A DNA stretch of 64,000 nt from Cladocopium goreaui (Eukaryota; Sar; Dinophyceae; Suessiales; Symbiodiniaceae), in contig CAMXCT020000805.1 in assembly GCA_947184155.2 (NCBI GenBank), positions 1 to 64,000 of the forward strand, read 5' to 3'. How positions within the stretch are numbered: the first letter of the stretch is position 1; the number at the start of each line of letters is the position of its first letter. Shown here one piece after another: positions 46,412 through 57,800 of the stretch. The notes beneath the pieces were generated by a model. That model was given only the letters and a program-made list of their open reading frames with translations, was not told the DNA's origin and did not search any database. The translations under genes and the position numbers were made by a program.

Positions 46412-48094
46412 TCAGTCAATGATTTCCATTTCCATATCTGCAACAGGAGAGGGTTGCGGAGTGCCTGGTGAGTGGTCATCTTGCATTCTTTTAAGGCGCT
46501 TTCTAATGCGAGTTAGGTGCTCGCGGGCATTGAAGAGTCGCGTTTCATAGGAGGCCACTCTTTCACAGGCTGTCTTCTCCATGTTCTGTAACGTTGGGAT
46601 GTCCGCTGCGGCGAGGTCGACGTCCTGCATGGAGTCACTGGCGGGCTCAGGGCTGCTAGCACCAGCAGTGTCAGTTGCTTGAGTCTCTGGCGATGCTTTG
46701 GGTGTATTTGCAGGCGACGATTCTTCTGTTGATGTGTCGTCGTGGGCTGCGAGCTGTTCCGGAGGTTGTTGTTGCTCATCATCTTTGCTGTGAGTTGCAG
46801 AGTGAGAGTCAGAGGATAACACGCCGGTACCCGGGGTATCCGTTTGCGCTTTGTTCGCAGGAAGGGCCGACGGTGGGCCTGGTCTTCTGTGAAATAATGA
46901 TTGTGCACTGATTTTGTCAGGTGGCTTGCTTTGCTGCGGGGTTAGAGCTTCTGCCACCACGCCTGTACTAGGATTGGACGATGCGGCGGTTGCTGCATTG
47001 TCTGTGCTTTGTTGACTTGCGGCCAGCAAATTGGCTGGTTTGTGGGTCTGTCTGGTCGCCGCTGGTCGGCTATCTGCCAACGTTTGTTGGTTTGCTTGAT
47101 GAATAATAGACTGCAATTCCATGTATTGCCGCTCTCGGTCAGCCACTTGCTGTGGCGTGCTCTGAGTACATTTAGGGTCCTGTGGAGCATCTGCTTGCAT
47201 TTTTTGTACTGGCTGTTTTGCTGCGGATCGCTCCGTCCACCTGGTCGGTAGCGGCGGAGGCGGAGGCAGTGCCCGTTTCGCATGTTGTGAAGACTTATGT
47301 TGGTCAATGCGTGGCTGAAGTTCATCTCGCAGTTCCTGCGGGTACGGCTCTCCGGTCTCAGCTAACCACTGTATGGTTTCGTCATGCGTCCACAGGGTGG
47401 TTCTCCACAATGGGATGGTATTGTCTTCATTGACCCAGAACAATGGCTTAGGCGGCAGCAACTCATGGGCTTCTACTATCAAAGGCAGCAGGAAGGCTAA
47501 TCTTTTTTGATCATGGAAAATCATTGCTCCGTTCGGGTGAACTTTCAGGTGAGTATGGTTCCACACAAAAGGTTGCACAACACGCATGGTGTGAGCGTCA
47601 CGATTAAAGATGGATAGTCGGACTTGGGCATACTGTGGTGCAGCACCGTAGACTTTTCCATCCCAGGGTGGTTCAAGAAAGCCCCACCGCTCTTTTCGGC
47701 CGTAATTAACGGTATCCCAGAAGGCAGGGTCAAACTCTTTCTCAAGGGCGTCGGCAAGGGTCGAAAAGATGATCCATGGCACCTCGTCGATATGCAAGTG
47801 GTATTCTACCAACGTGAAATTATATGTTGTCTGGCAATCTCCTACCCATATTGTGCCCCTCACTGCAAGAAAACGAACGCTGCTGGCTGCTGGCATGTCC
47901 CAATTCATTCCAGCCGATATGTCCAGTAGGTGTTGATCAGAAACACTGATTTGGCCAGACGGGAAAGGGTTTTGCCTCGGCATACCAGCAACAGGTACCC
48001 TGCAGTGGCAGCACTCGCCGAAGTGGAGGCAATTGCACGGCGTATAGTAAGACCAAACGACAGGAACCACTCGCAATTGCGTGGCAGCGGCCAA
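46412..48094 (-). CDS. ORF-X of element B (unknown function)
   Basis: Frame open from TTG at 48094; first ATG at 47983. I keep the whole frame because element C conserves the upstream Cys-rich head (PCNCLH, GECCHCRVP). It has ~560 residues: a Cys-rich head that might bind zinc, a folded middle (~60-270: VRGTIWVGDCQTTYNFTLVE, GRKERWGFLEPPWDGKVYG, RLSIFNRDAHTMRVVQPF), a PPPPPLP motif near 285, a long Gln/Ser/Thr/Pro-rich disordered stretch, and a C-terminal coiled helix (ERVASYETRLFNAREHLTRI). It resembles a capsid- or Gag-like layout (folded core, disordered linker, basic coil), but I see no sequence evidence for that. It lies upstream of the polyprotein in both A and B. Confidence 0.6.
   Translation of the reverse strand: MAAATQLRVVPVVWSYYTPCNCLHFGECCHCRVPVAGMPRQNPFPSGQISVSDQHLLDISAGMNWDMPAASSVRFLAVRGTIWVGDCQTTYNFTLVEYHLHIDEVPWIIFSTLADALEKEFDPAFWDTVNYGRKERWGFLEPPWDGKVYGAAPQYAQVRLSIFNRDAHTMRVVQPFVWNHTHLKVHPNGAMIFHDQKRLAFLLPLIVEAHELLPPKPLFWVNEDNTIPLWRTTLWTHDETIQWLAETGEPYPQELRDELQPRIDQHKSSQHAKRALPPPPPLPTRWTERSAAKQPVQKMQADAPQDPKCTQSTPQQVADRERQYMELQSIIHQANQQTLADSRPAATRQTHKPANLLAASQQSTDNAATAASSNPSTGVVAEALTPQQSKPPDKISAQSLFHRRPGPPSALPANKAQTDTPGTGVLSSDSHSATHSKDDEQQQPPEQLAAHDDTSTEESSPANTPKASPETQATDTAGASSPEPASDSMQDVDLAAADIPTLQNMEKTACERVASYETRLFNAREHLTRIRKRLKRMQDDHSPGTPQPSPVADMEMEIID
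46826..46836. repeat. TRC-loop hairpin, short
   Basis: CCGG and CCGG pair across TAC within ORF-X. Confidence 0.25.
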
Positions 48095-48128
48095 ACAACG
48101 AAAGGCGGGCAGCGGCCAAACAACGAGG
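48080..48128. repeat. 27-bp-period direct repeat at the ORF-X 5' end
   Basis: GGCAGCGGCCAAACAACGA occurs twice, 27 bp apart; element C has a single copy at the same place. Confidence 0.55.
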
Positions 48129-48634
48129 ACCCCGTGTTGGCTTGAAAGTATGAACGGGCGAGCAAATTAGAAGTTGGATAAAAATGAGGATCCAGTCAAC
48201 CCTGGCTTATGCAGGTGTGGTGTCCTCACAGTTCGAACCAATGGCTGCTGACGGAGACAGTGAATCATGTTCGGTCCAGGCAGAGTTAACAAAATACCAG
48301 ACACTGCAACAGTAGGAAATATGTACAACATATGACCGGTGACAGGATTGGAGGGACGGTGCATTGTGGTTCAGTAGTAGATTCATGACACAGGAGGGAG
48401 TAGCAAGGGGCGGGGCAAGTGGTGGGGCCGTAGCACATGACAGGCGGGGGTGGCTATCTGTGTAAGATATGCTAGAAAAGATGGACACTGAGGAGCATCA
48501 TCAGCAAGGAGTACACATTATTGAGAGTATAGATAGCTGTCGGGATATTGGGAAGAGGGTGGCAGTCATGGGGGCATGAACCATGTGAGATGAGTACCTG
48601 GTAGGGTGAAAACGGAGCTGAGCCCTCACCATTA

Positions 48635-48651
48635 CCCAAGGTGCCCTTGGG
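48635..48651. repeat. TRC-loop hairpin
   Basis: CCCAAGGTGCCCTTGGG, 7-bp stem, TGC loop. Confidence 0.6.
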
Positions 48652-48972
48652 AACAGTAGAGGAATAACAGACACATGTGTCATGTTCCTACCGATGTGAG
48701 GGGCACAGCGGGGGGTGAGGGCATGCGGGACGACTTAGATAGATGATGGAGTGCGGGAAAACCCTATGTCATCAAACCCTATGTCGTCCAGGGCATTCAT
48801 GGTTCCATCCAACTGGCACTGCAATCTCATGGTCAAAAGTTTGACAGGATGGACAAAGGAAGATCTGCTGGAGTAAGGCACGAACGTGGTCAGCAGTTGC
48901 GCTACGCGCTGCCCTGTGCATGGACAAGGTCCGAAATGCTGTACAGCGCTAATGGGCTTGCTGACCAAGGAG

Positions 48973-49292
48973 AGCTTCACAGCTGCATGCCGCCATCTAG
49001 ATGGGGCGAGGCAGAGGCTATTTCAGCGCTACTTCAGTACAGAACACTAAGATAGCACCGGCTTGGAACAGTGTACCGCATTGCAGTGTAGTAGTTAGAC
49101 TCGCCATTACCCAAGGTACCCGTGGGAACAGCAGCTGTCCTAAACTGCGAGCACTCGAGGCTCTATCAAGCTCTGAGCATGAGGTGCAATGGGCGGCGAG
49201 AGCTCTATCTACCGAAACTTGGCGGCCCTGGATGTCCCACCGGCTCAACTACCCTGCACGAGGGAGGCGTCATCGTGGTACTTCTCTGTCCT
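48973..49292 (-). repeat. Segmental repeat, copy 1
   Basis: About 320 bp, ~85% identical by eye to 49878-50199, same orientation. Element C has only the equivalent of the second copy. Confidence 0.65.
49110..49126. repeat. TRC-loop hairpin with one mismatch
   Basis: CCCAAGGTACCCGTGGG: same as its neighbours with one unpaired position in the stem. Confidence 0.5.
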
Positions 49293-49877
49293 CTAAGGGC
49301 AAAATGTTGCACACGTTGCTTCACGATGTCTGTTGCACACGCTGCCTTGTCATTGTCCAGTAGCTGAGGTCCTGCATGGTATCTCCAGGTTACCAAGAGG
49401 CAAATTAGTCGGCAATCAATTTGTTGAGCTTTGTAACTAGACAAGGAAACAGGCCATGATAGCTACTGGCAAGACGCTTGCTGGAGCTGTGTTACCAGAG
49501 ATTAGGAAGCACTAGTCTTTCCTGCAGCTGTTGGCAGCATGTCTGAAGGGTTCATTAACCTCTGAAAGTTATTGAATAATTATTGAACAATTAACTGGTC
49601 ACTCATTACTACCACGAGGCCCGCAATCAATACCCTCCGAATGGATATGTTCGAAACCAAAAATAATAACATTGAGGTCATGCAGTAAAGGATAATCATC
49701 GGGCACAACAGGGGGGCTAGGAAAAACAGCATTTTCAACGTCTTCCCTTTGGACAGATGGTGATTTCGATTCTACTACGGCAACTGGAGATTTCACCGTG
49801 GCCAGAGCTTCTTTCTGTGCCTGGCGCTCTAATGAGACTCCGTCCACGACACCAGCGCCAAGACTTGCTGACAAATA

Positions 49878-50199
49878 AGCTTCACAGCTGCATGCCTCAT
49901 CTATATGGGGCAAAGCAGAGGCTATTTCAGCGCGAATTAAGTACAGAACACCAAGATAGCATCGGTTTGGAACAGTGTACAGCATTTCAGTGTCGTAGTG
50001 AGAAACTCGCCATTACCCAAGGTGCCCTTGGGAACAGCAGCTGTCCTAAACTGCTAGCACCCTAGGCTCTATTAAGCTCTGAGTATGAGGTGCAATGGGC
50101 GGCGAGAGCACTATCCACTGGAACTTAGCGGCACTGAATGTCCTACCGGCTCAATTATACTGCACGAGGGAGGCGTCATCGTGGTACTTCTTCGTCCTG
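49878..50199 (-). repeat. Segmental repeat, copy 2
   Basis: Partner of 48973-49292; corresponds to about 12,040-12,370 in element C. Confidence 0.65.
50016..50032. repeat. TRC-loop hairpin
   Basis: CCCAAGGTGCCCTTGGG, 7-bp stem. Confidence 0.6.
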
Positions 50200-51062
50200 C
50201 GTCGGTGGTGCATGGCCCTGGATCTTCAGCGGTGTCATGCGGGAAGTGATGTCCCACACCCGGGAGCAACCCTCATTCATTGGATAGTTCGACGGAATTT
50301 CTTATAGCCACGTGGATGGTAGTACTACAACTTAAGCTGAGATAGTGCGCCAGTTGGCAAGATGATATAATGGGAGAACGACCCTAAGCATAAGCGTTGC
50401 TCAGCCTAGCGATGCTGCCAACAGGGCAATAACTATCAGGAACCAGGCCCTCTTTGATGTGGTAAACTGGACTAATGACAATTGGGCAACAGTTATTTCT
50501 GGGAGCAGGGCCAGCTTACAACATCCACTCGCAGGGTGAGCTACAATGTGGGAGATGAGGGGTTGTGCGCTTGGGTAGTGCATTGATGGTAACCATTATG
50601 GTTGGAGCGGAGAAGATATATCTTTTCCTGGGACAGGCGAATCATCCGTAACTACCCAGCATTTGTTGGCATCTGAACGTGGACAGGGAAGTGTTATCCA
50701 TTCGTTTTTACTACGAGAAGCTTCATTCGAAAAGGAAACAATGTAGGTGGCAAGTAACGCCGAAGGGCAGGATTGCTCAGCGTGAACTGCTGCACCTAAC
50801 CATTGGTACAGCACTCGAGTAGGACGACCCGAAGCAAATGACTCCAAAAACTAACCTAGAAGCTTATAATTGTGTCGTGGGATACAATGCGCAGGTAGAT
50901 CGGAGGATCGTGGAATATGGCATGGTACAGGACGTACCTACGGACCGACAGAAAACGGGATGCAAAGACAGCAACAGGTGACTACGGCTTTTTACGTAGT
51001 TTATATCAGTCCGAAGGAGCCTTAGCCGCTCGATGGAGGTCACTGAGAAACTTTTTCCATTA

Positions 51063-51079
51063 CCCAAGGTACCCTTGGG
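51063..51079. repeat. TRC-loop hairpin
   Basis: CCCAAGGTACCCTTGGG, 7-bp stem. Confidence 0.6.
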
Positions 51080-51388
51080 AATAGAAATGGTCGCATGGCA
51101 GTTGCATAGTGATGATCTCACCGCTAGTCCATCCTCTCAAGGCAAAATGTTGCACACGATGCTTCACAATGCCTGTGATTGCTAAGGAGCTGGAGTACAG
51201 AGAGTATTGTAGTGGTATTTTTTTTTCCCACTTTCCACCATTTCCCTAGGGTGGAAAGCTGATTCCCTCTGGACGCCCAGAAAAAAGCAAATAGGAGGTC
51301 AAAACATAGTGGAGCTATAATGCGGGATGGACTTTTGGCCAACTGTGAGGTGGACATGGTCGTGTTGAGCAGTTACTACAGCCTGGCA

Positions 51389-51876
51389 GTCTAATAGCGT
51401 TGCAGATTGATATTTGGGCTTGGCTGAGTTTCCGCGAGCGGCTGAACCTGGGTCCTCTCTGTAGGACCACTTAATCCCTTTGAAGTGCCCTATCATTAGT
51501 GGGCCGCAAAAAGTCGCCTATATTTAAGGTCCTCCAGGTGAAACTGGTGCGCATGTAACACTTTGGGCTAGTTTGCTGAATGATGGAATGGGTCTTCGGC
51601 TACCCGAGACTAGTGGTTTAGGATTACGATGTCCTCATGGGTCTTGCACAGGTGGGGAGAGCTACCCAGGGTACCCCTGGGAGCCCACCCCACTGGACTG
51701 ACCAGTGTTCATGAGGTATGAGAACTAAATTGGCAGGGGGTGGGTACAAATAAGGTAGTGAGCTGATGAGGGCTACTCGGATGTCACAGGAGATCACAAT
51801 CAGCAATAACTACGTTGCAGCAGCCTAAAGCTGCCTGGGCAGTGGCAGGCCGTTGGTCTTGGGGTTGGTCTTGGTT
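51389..51876 (-). other. Interval between element B and the LINE ORF2 stop
   Basis: Probably the LINE 3' UTR and/or older flank. No gene and no clear poly(A). It contains the hairpin at 51665-51681. Confidence 0.4.
51665..51681. repeat. TRC-loop hairpin with compensated stem
   Basis: CCCAGGGTACCCCTGGG: relative to the element B stems an A/T pair is replaced by G/C, keeping all 7 pairs. Confidence 0.6.
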
Positions 51877-54800
51877 TTAACTCCCTCCCGTCGGGCGTTC
51901 GCGTCGAGCACGCAGTTTGGAAAGGGCTTCCAAGGGCGTGGCGCAGATGTGTGGCGATCCTTGAGCACTGCGCTGCTTACGTTGGGAGCTGTGGGGTGCA
52001 CGACGGGTGAGGGATAGGGTATGGCTACTGGAGGTATGCTTGAGGGTGTCTACGTATGCATTGCGTGCCGTGCTAAGGGAGGTGACTTTAAACCATGTTT
52101 GACCAAAGTAAAGCTGATGATTGGACAGAACTTCCTTCTCGATCTGCCTTACCATTTGTTCAGGAGGCGGGGGAGCAACTAAGAAACCATCGTGTAGCCA
52201 CACCAAGGATTGTGTTGGGTGGCGGGCAATGAGTGCACGAATGGTGTCCTCGACAATTGTGGCTTCAAAATGCTCTAGCAATCGAAAAGCGCTGTCGTTA
52301 TGGTTGACCAGGAACTCTGGGCGGAAACGCGGTAGCAACTGAGTAGTCAGGGTTGTACTCAAAGACTCGAGTTGGCAGAGGATTGCGCTGACACTCGCAC
52401 TGGGGGAGTCATCAACCAGAGAGCTTAGATATCGGTATGTAGTAGCAAGAGAGCTATTGATAATTCTCAATGGGAGTTGCTTGATGGTGTCAGGGCAGAC
52501 TGCTTCAACTTTTCGAATATAGGGGTCTCGAGCTAGCTGCGCGCGGAACTCATCGATGGTTGGGAGGGGTACAAAGTCGGGCGCAAAACGTAGTCCCAGG
52601 CGTCGAACAAGTTCATAAAAAGATCCTTTGAGGTCAATTTCGCAGTGATTCTGTCCGAACAATAACAGCCTGGCAGCTCGCGGTAGTCGCTGGCCTCCTA
52701 TGGTGCAGCAATATTTTCGTCCGTGGTTGTCAGCAGCTTTGGGGGAGTAGTCAATTTCAATACTGCAGTTTTGCGGTAGACACGGGGAGAGATAGGATTC
52801 GATCAGCTGGCGGTGATGGGGGTGGAGGGTCACGTGTTTTCGGAGAAGACCGTGATCGATACTGGGCCTCTCTACTAGAGTAAGTATGGGCTGGCTCCAG
52901 GGTTGATCAAAACTTTGAATGTGAAAGCCTCCGACCTGAAAGAGGCCCGTTGGGAATGATGGCTTAATGGACACCGGTCCAGTATTCCGATTGAAGGCAG
53001 CAGGGTTGCTCCTATATTTAGCCAACAGGAATTGGGTGGCTTGTCCAGCCAAGTCATCTGCTATGCTGTTGGCCACTCTCGGCAGGTATATGAATAAACT
53101 ACTCGGGAGATGCAGACTAACGGTTGAACGAATGCTTTCCAATGGTTGGTGCATATCTATCCTCCGGAGACGGCCTGCAAATTGAAAGTACTTAATGACA
53201 GGAAGAATGTCCCCTTGGATGACTACCTTGGGCGTGAGGCCGCGGCTCGATAAACGCTGCTTAACGACAACAGCAACTTCTTCAACAAGATACAAACAGG
53301 CCATGATTTCTGCTTCTATATTATCTGAACAATGTGGCAGAGCGACTGACCGACATGCAATAACGCGAGACCGACCACCTTCTATTACATAGATGACATA
53401 GCCAGCTCCTCCTAATTCATCTTCGTGCATACAACTGCCATCGAATTGGCCTACGATCTGAATCGAGGGTTCGGATGGTGTATCGTCGGGAGGGATTGCT
53501 AAGATCAACTCATTAGGACTGATGGATTGAAGAGCTGTCACAGTACAGAAGGAATCAGGCGAGTTGGGGCAGGCTGGTACAATTTTAGCATTAGGGCGGA
53601 ATCCAGCGACCCGGGCTCGAGCTGGGGCAATGAGGCTAAGCCATGGATGTCCAAGGGGGAGCACAGCGATAGGCTGATCCGGGGCAATGGGTGTAGTAGC
53701 TGTGCAAACTAGATCAGGAAGGGCTGCAGAGTGGAGAGTAACTGCTTCGTTGGCGGCGGTTTGCATGTAGCAAGGATGGTTTGGGTTGTCTGCGCCTGCA
53801 CTCTGGGGTCTGACGGGAGAGACAAGCTCCGGGAGGAAACGAGTTGGGATTGCCTGTAGAGCATTGTCATGTAGGCGGGTTAGCCATTCAGGGACACTTA
53901 GGGGAACTGAAGATGGCGCATGTTGCATGCCTCCATGCTCAAGCAAGAGTCGGCGGAACTGATGCAGAATGTGGCTCGCGATCACGCATCCAGCTGTGTT
54001 GACTCGGGCTAGTTGGTCCAACGATTTCACTGGATTGGGGGAAGGTGACAAAACGTTGGCAACTAGGACAGGCACTATGCAGAAACGAGCCCAATGTTGA
54101 GAGGAATTGTCTCCATGTCCGCACGCTACACAGGGGGCTAGATCTCGTGCACGGTCACGCCATGAGGCAGGAATATGAAAAGATCCCCGAGCAGATTCTG
54201 CGATGGCATGCCAGGGGGATGCGGTCGGGATCCCCCATCTCTCACCGCTGTACAGAGTGGTAGCGTTAATATCATGGTCATGGCAGCATTTCTCACAAGC
54301 TGGGGCAAAATTGAGTCCAAGTGGGTACAGCCGGGTAGGAATTCCACAGAGTTGGCATGGCTGCTCAGCCTGCAGCGAGCCTGCAAGTCGAAGCCGCAGG
54401 CATTCATCGTCATCCTCATTCACCGCCCACCGCAAGACAGCAAAGCGCGCAACCCCATTAACAGCAAGTTTAGGCACTGTGGCTAAATGGGTCAACCAAG
54501 CCCACGATACCCCGCCTGGTAGAAGCTGTAAGCTAACTCTAGACTGTAGATATTGCAGTGCATGCACTTGGATGGCTTCGTAAAGTCTGAGTTTCAGCTG
54601 GCGGAGGAATTGGAGGTGTTGTTTCCTGGTGTTTTGTCCTGCAATTATGCGTAACAAGTTGCCGACTGTGTCAATTCCGCGCAGGGGAATCCATGTGCGG
54701 AAAATGCGTTGGACAACCGCTCCTTGCCTTGTCCCTACATCCGGGTACCCCGGTGAGAGAAAGGCGGTAGAGCCATTCTGTCTAAGCCAATAACCCAAGC

Positions 54801-57800
54801 ACGCTGCAGTGAGTGTGACCGCTGGGTCTAGTGCAGGAGCAATACCTAACCACCGAAATATGTGTGGGAGGTACCGTGCGGCCAGCCATGGTCTGCCAAG
54901 AATAAGTTTCGCAGAGCGTTGTTGGTATAAATTGATGTCGTCCGGAGTGAAGCCAAAGTATGTACTTTGGTAAATATTAAGGGACAGAATAAAACAGTTA
55001 TTGGCAAGGCTTCTTTGCACTACAGAGTGAGCAGGTGTGGCGAAGAGGGCAAGCCGATGGTTAGCTTTGGACATGGCTTTGGGGTTAATGGCTTGTGTGC
55101 CTATAAGTTCCTCTACTGGGGTCCACCCTTGATGACTACGGGTATATTTACCATACAGGAGCAGACCCAGCGCTGTAGTTTTTCCCTCAATGAGGTGGGC
55201 TCCCCAGTCGGAACGTTCAAGCGCATTCAGAGTACTATGGGAGGCAGGGTGATTAACCAGTACACTGCACTTGTTGGAACAACTACACTGTGCTAGGAAG
55301 AGTGGGTCAATTTTAGCCAGATGTCCTCCGGTTAATATTAAATCAACCTCTGCTGGGGTAAGACACACAAACAAATTTGCTCGGCACACTATGGTGGTGG
55401 TGCTATAACCTGCTCTGTGAACCAAGGCTTGCCGCAATGTAGCATGTCCTGGTAAACTTTGTGCCCAGTTTAATGGAGGGTATTGGTCGATCTGACCAGA
55501 GCTAGCTGCATGCATATTGATCCCACTGGTTCGCCAGCAGTGGTGTTCATCTATTTGGATGCCAGCGGATTTCAAACGGACGCAGGCTTGCCAGGCATCC
55601 GAGAGCCATTGCATGCCTGCTGCAGTATCTCCCACCATTGTGGTGTCATCAACATATCCTTGAACTGTCAGCATGCCAGGGATTCGGTTAAGGTAGGTCA
55701 AAACTGGATCCATGGCAACGCAAAAAAGCAGGACTGAAAAAGATCGACCCATGTCAACGCCTGTGACAATCATTTTTGAGGGTAACAACTTGCCTTGGAC
55801 TTTGTGCCTGCATCTTCGAAAAAGGAGGATGTGCCGGGTATACATGATGATCCACCAGGGGGCTTTACATGCTGATAAAATTTGCAAGATCCAGTGGGGG
55901 TTAATCCGCTCGAATGCTTTGGAAAGGTCCAATGACAGGCATGCGCATGGTGCATCTTGGTCTAGAACAGCTTGAACGGATTGGACAGCACTTTGCGGTT
56001 CGCGGAAGACATTTAACACCGTTTGAGAGGGGTGGAGTAGCGGAGCAATGGCTCTGGTCATGACTGTCGCGATGCTTCCGTCTATGACTCTCTCAAATGT
56101 CGATGGCATACCCAATGGACGGAAATTATCAGCAGTGGGGCCCATTTTGGCTTTCGGGATCCATGCTTGGACTGAGCAAGGGGGAGGGACTGCGGATCTA
56201 CAGATATCATTTAGATGTGTAATCATCGCATCAGATGACACTCCAGGGTGGAGTCGCCATGCTGCATAGGGTATTCCGTCTGGACCTGGGGAAGAATCGT
56301 TGGTGGCAAGGACAGTTCTGATGAGATCTTCCGCGCCCGGTGGGGGAACATGTGGCCAGGGCTGGGCTTGTGCTTTATACTGCTCCAGGTAATCTGTCCA
56401 CTCAGGATCATATTTGACAGGCGGTTGGAACCAGAACTTGCGAGTGGCGAGCATGGCTGCTGACAAGTCCAGGTCAGTCTGGCACTGGTTGCCCGCACCG
56501 TCCAGAATAGGACCATTATAAAATACAGTTCGCGGGCAGCTAGCTCGTAATCTCTGCCACAGAGGGGCATTAGTGCCCAGGCCACGACTGCGGGTAGTTT
56601 CATCTCTATTCCTAGTGATAAGATGCTGTTGTTGTAGCTGCAGATCAAGGAGCTCGAAACACTTCCAAAGGAAGGTACGAGGAACCGTGATTACCGTGGA
56701 TGTTTGGCAGTATTCTTCTAGGGCAGGGCGGAAGCCTGGAAGGGCCGACAGAAGCTCTCGTAGCAACCGTTTAGAGATGTTGAGAAGTGGTCGATCAGAT
56801 TGGAGATGCTTCCTCAGAGTGTTGAAGTCCCGGGGCCGCTTGGGGAGTGACATCCACCATTGCCATAATAATGCCTGAAGGGATTCAAATGTGGGCTGGG
56901 AGACTAAGCAAAGTCGGCGAACCAGCGATTGGAGTGACGGCCACACTTGTCGGGTGTCATGTCGGTCCTTACCCGGTTGAAAAACACTTGCTGGTATGGT
57001 CATATGTAGAGGCAGGTCTGAGCTACTCGAAACTGGCGGCCTGTGGCGCAATTGGATGGATATGCATGCATGCCCAGCAGACTCAAAAAGACGATCATAG
57101 AACACCTGATGTTGGATTAGCCCACGATTCATGTATTCGGTCGGAAGAATGACTTTGTCGATTGCTGACGAGCCATTTGGGCCCCAGAAGGTCGGTTCAT
57201 CTTTGACAATGTCGTCTCCTTGAGCACAACTTAAAATACGGTGCCAGGCGTCAAGGGAAAGGTGATGACCATGATTAAAGTCTCCGACGATGAAGAAGGG
57301 GTCAGGATGGTCCTGATGGTCAGATAGCCATCTGGCAAGCGTTTCACAGTCTTCTTTAGCGCTGCTGGGATGACAATATGCCGAAATCACCCAAAAGCAA
57401 TCGGTTCTGGTCTGGACTTGTGCAGCAATGAGTTTGCCAGGCGTGATAACAATTTCTTGTAGTAATCTAAAGGAGCATGGAATCAATATGGCTACTCCTC
57501 CCGACAGGCCTCCGTTTTCTGTTGCGATCGATGGGGAGTGCGCAATATTAAAGCCTGGATAGGTTTGGAGAAAGTTGGTAGCAGTACTCGCAGTCCATCT
57601 GGTTTCTTGGAGGCAGACAATGCCGTGCCGAGCCCGGCGGAGAATGGCTTGCGTCTTAGGGTTAGTCCATTGTAACGTTCTCCAACCTGATACATTCCAT
57701 GTGGTTAACTGTCTGAGGGCAGTACAGCAATCTTGTTTCTTTTCGAGACGATATTTGAGGACTTCAGCACAAAGGAGGCTAAACTCAGAAGAGTTGGCCA

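Larger units (their letters stand above)
35861..51388 (-). mobile_element. Element B: apparently full-length large element (about 15.5 kb)
   Basis: Both edges are set by comparison with element C: the 5' edge 51388 equals 10675, and the 3' edge 35861 (GGACGGAAAAAAG on the minus strand) equals 34511. Order on the minus strand: 3.3-kb non-coding 5' region with TRC-loop hairpins, ORF-X, polyprotein in three frames, small proteins 1 and 2, T-rich tract, stem-loop, A-run. No terminal inverted or long direct repeats, no transposase, integrase or RT of its own. It looks like a non-autonomous retro-element or a mobile unit with an unrecognised mobility function. Confidence 0.55.
48095..51388 (-). other. 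Element B 5' region, non-coding
   Basis: 3.3 kb with no ORF I can support. It carries four TRC-loop hairpins, each followed on the minus strand by TAATGG, and a ~320-bp segment present twice. It is conserved in element C at a level that suggests function or recent origin, yet not as protein. Confidence 0.5.

Noticed and set aside
10675..51388. Inverted arms as terminal inverted repeats of a Maverick/Polinton or other DNA transposon
   Set aside because: The arms contain coding pieces of the element itself, end in A-runs and are not at matching ends; no DDE integrase, protein-primed polymerase or packaging ATPase is present.
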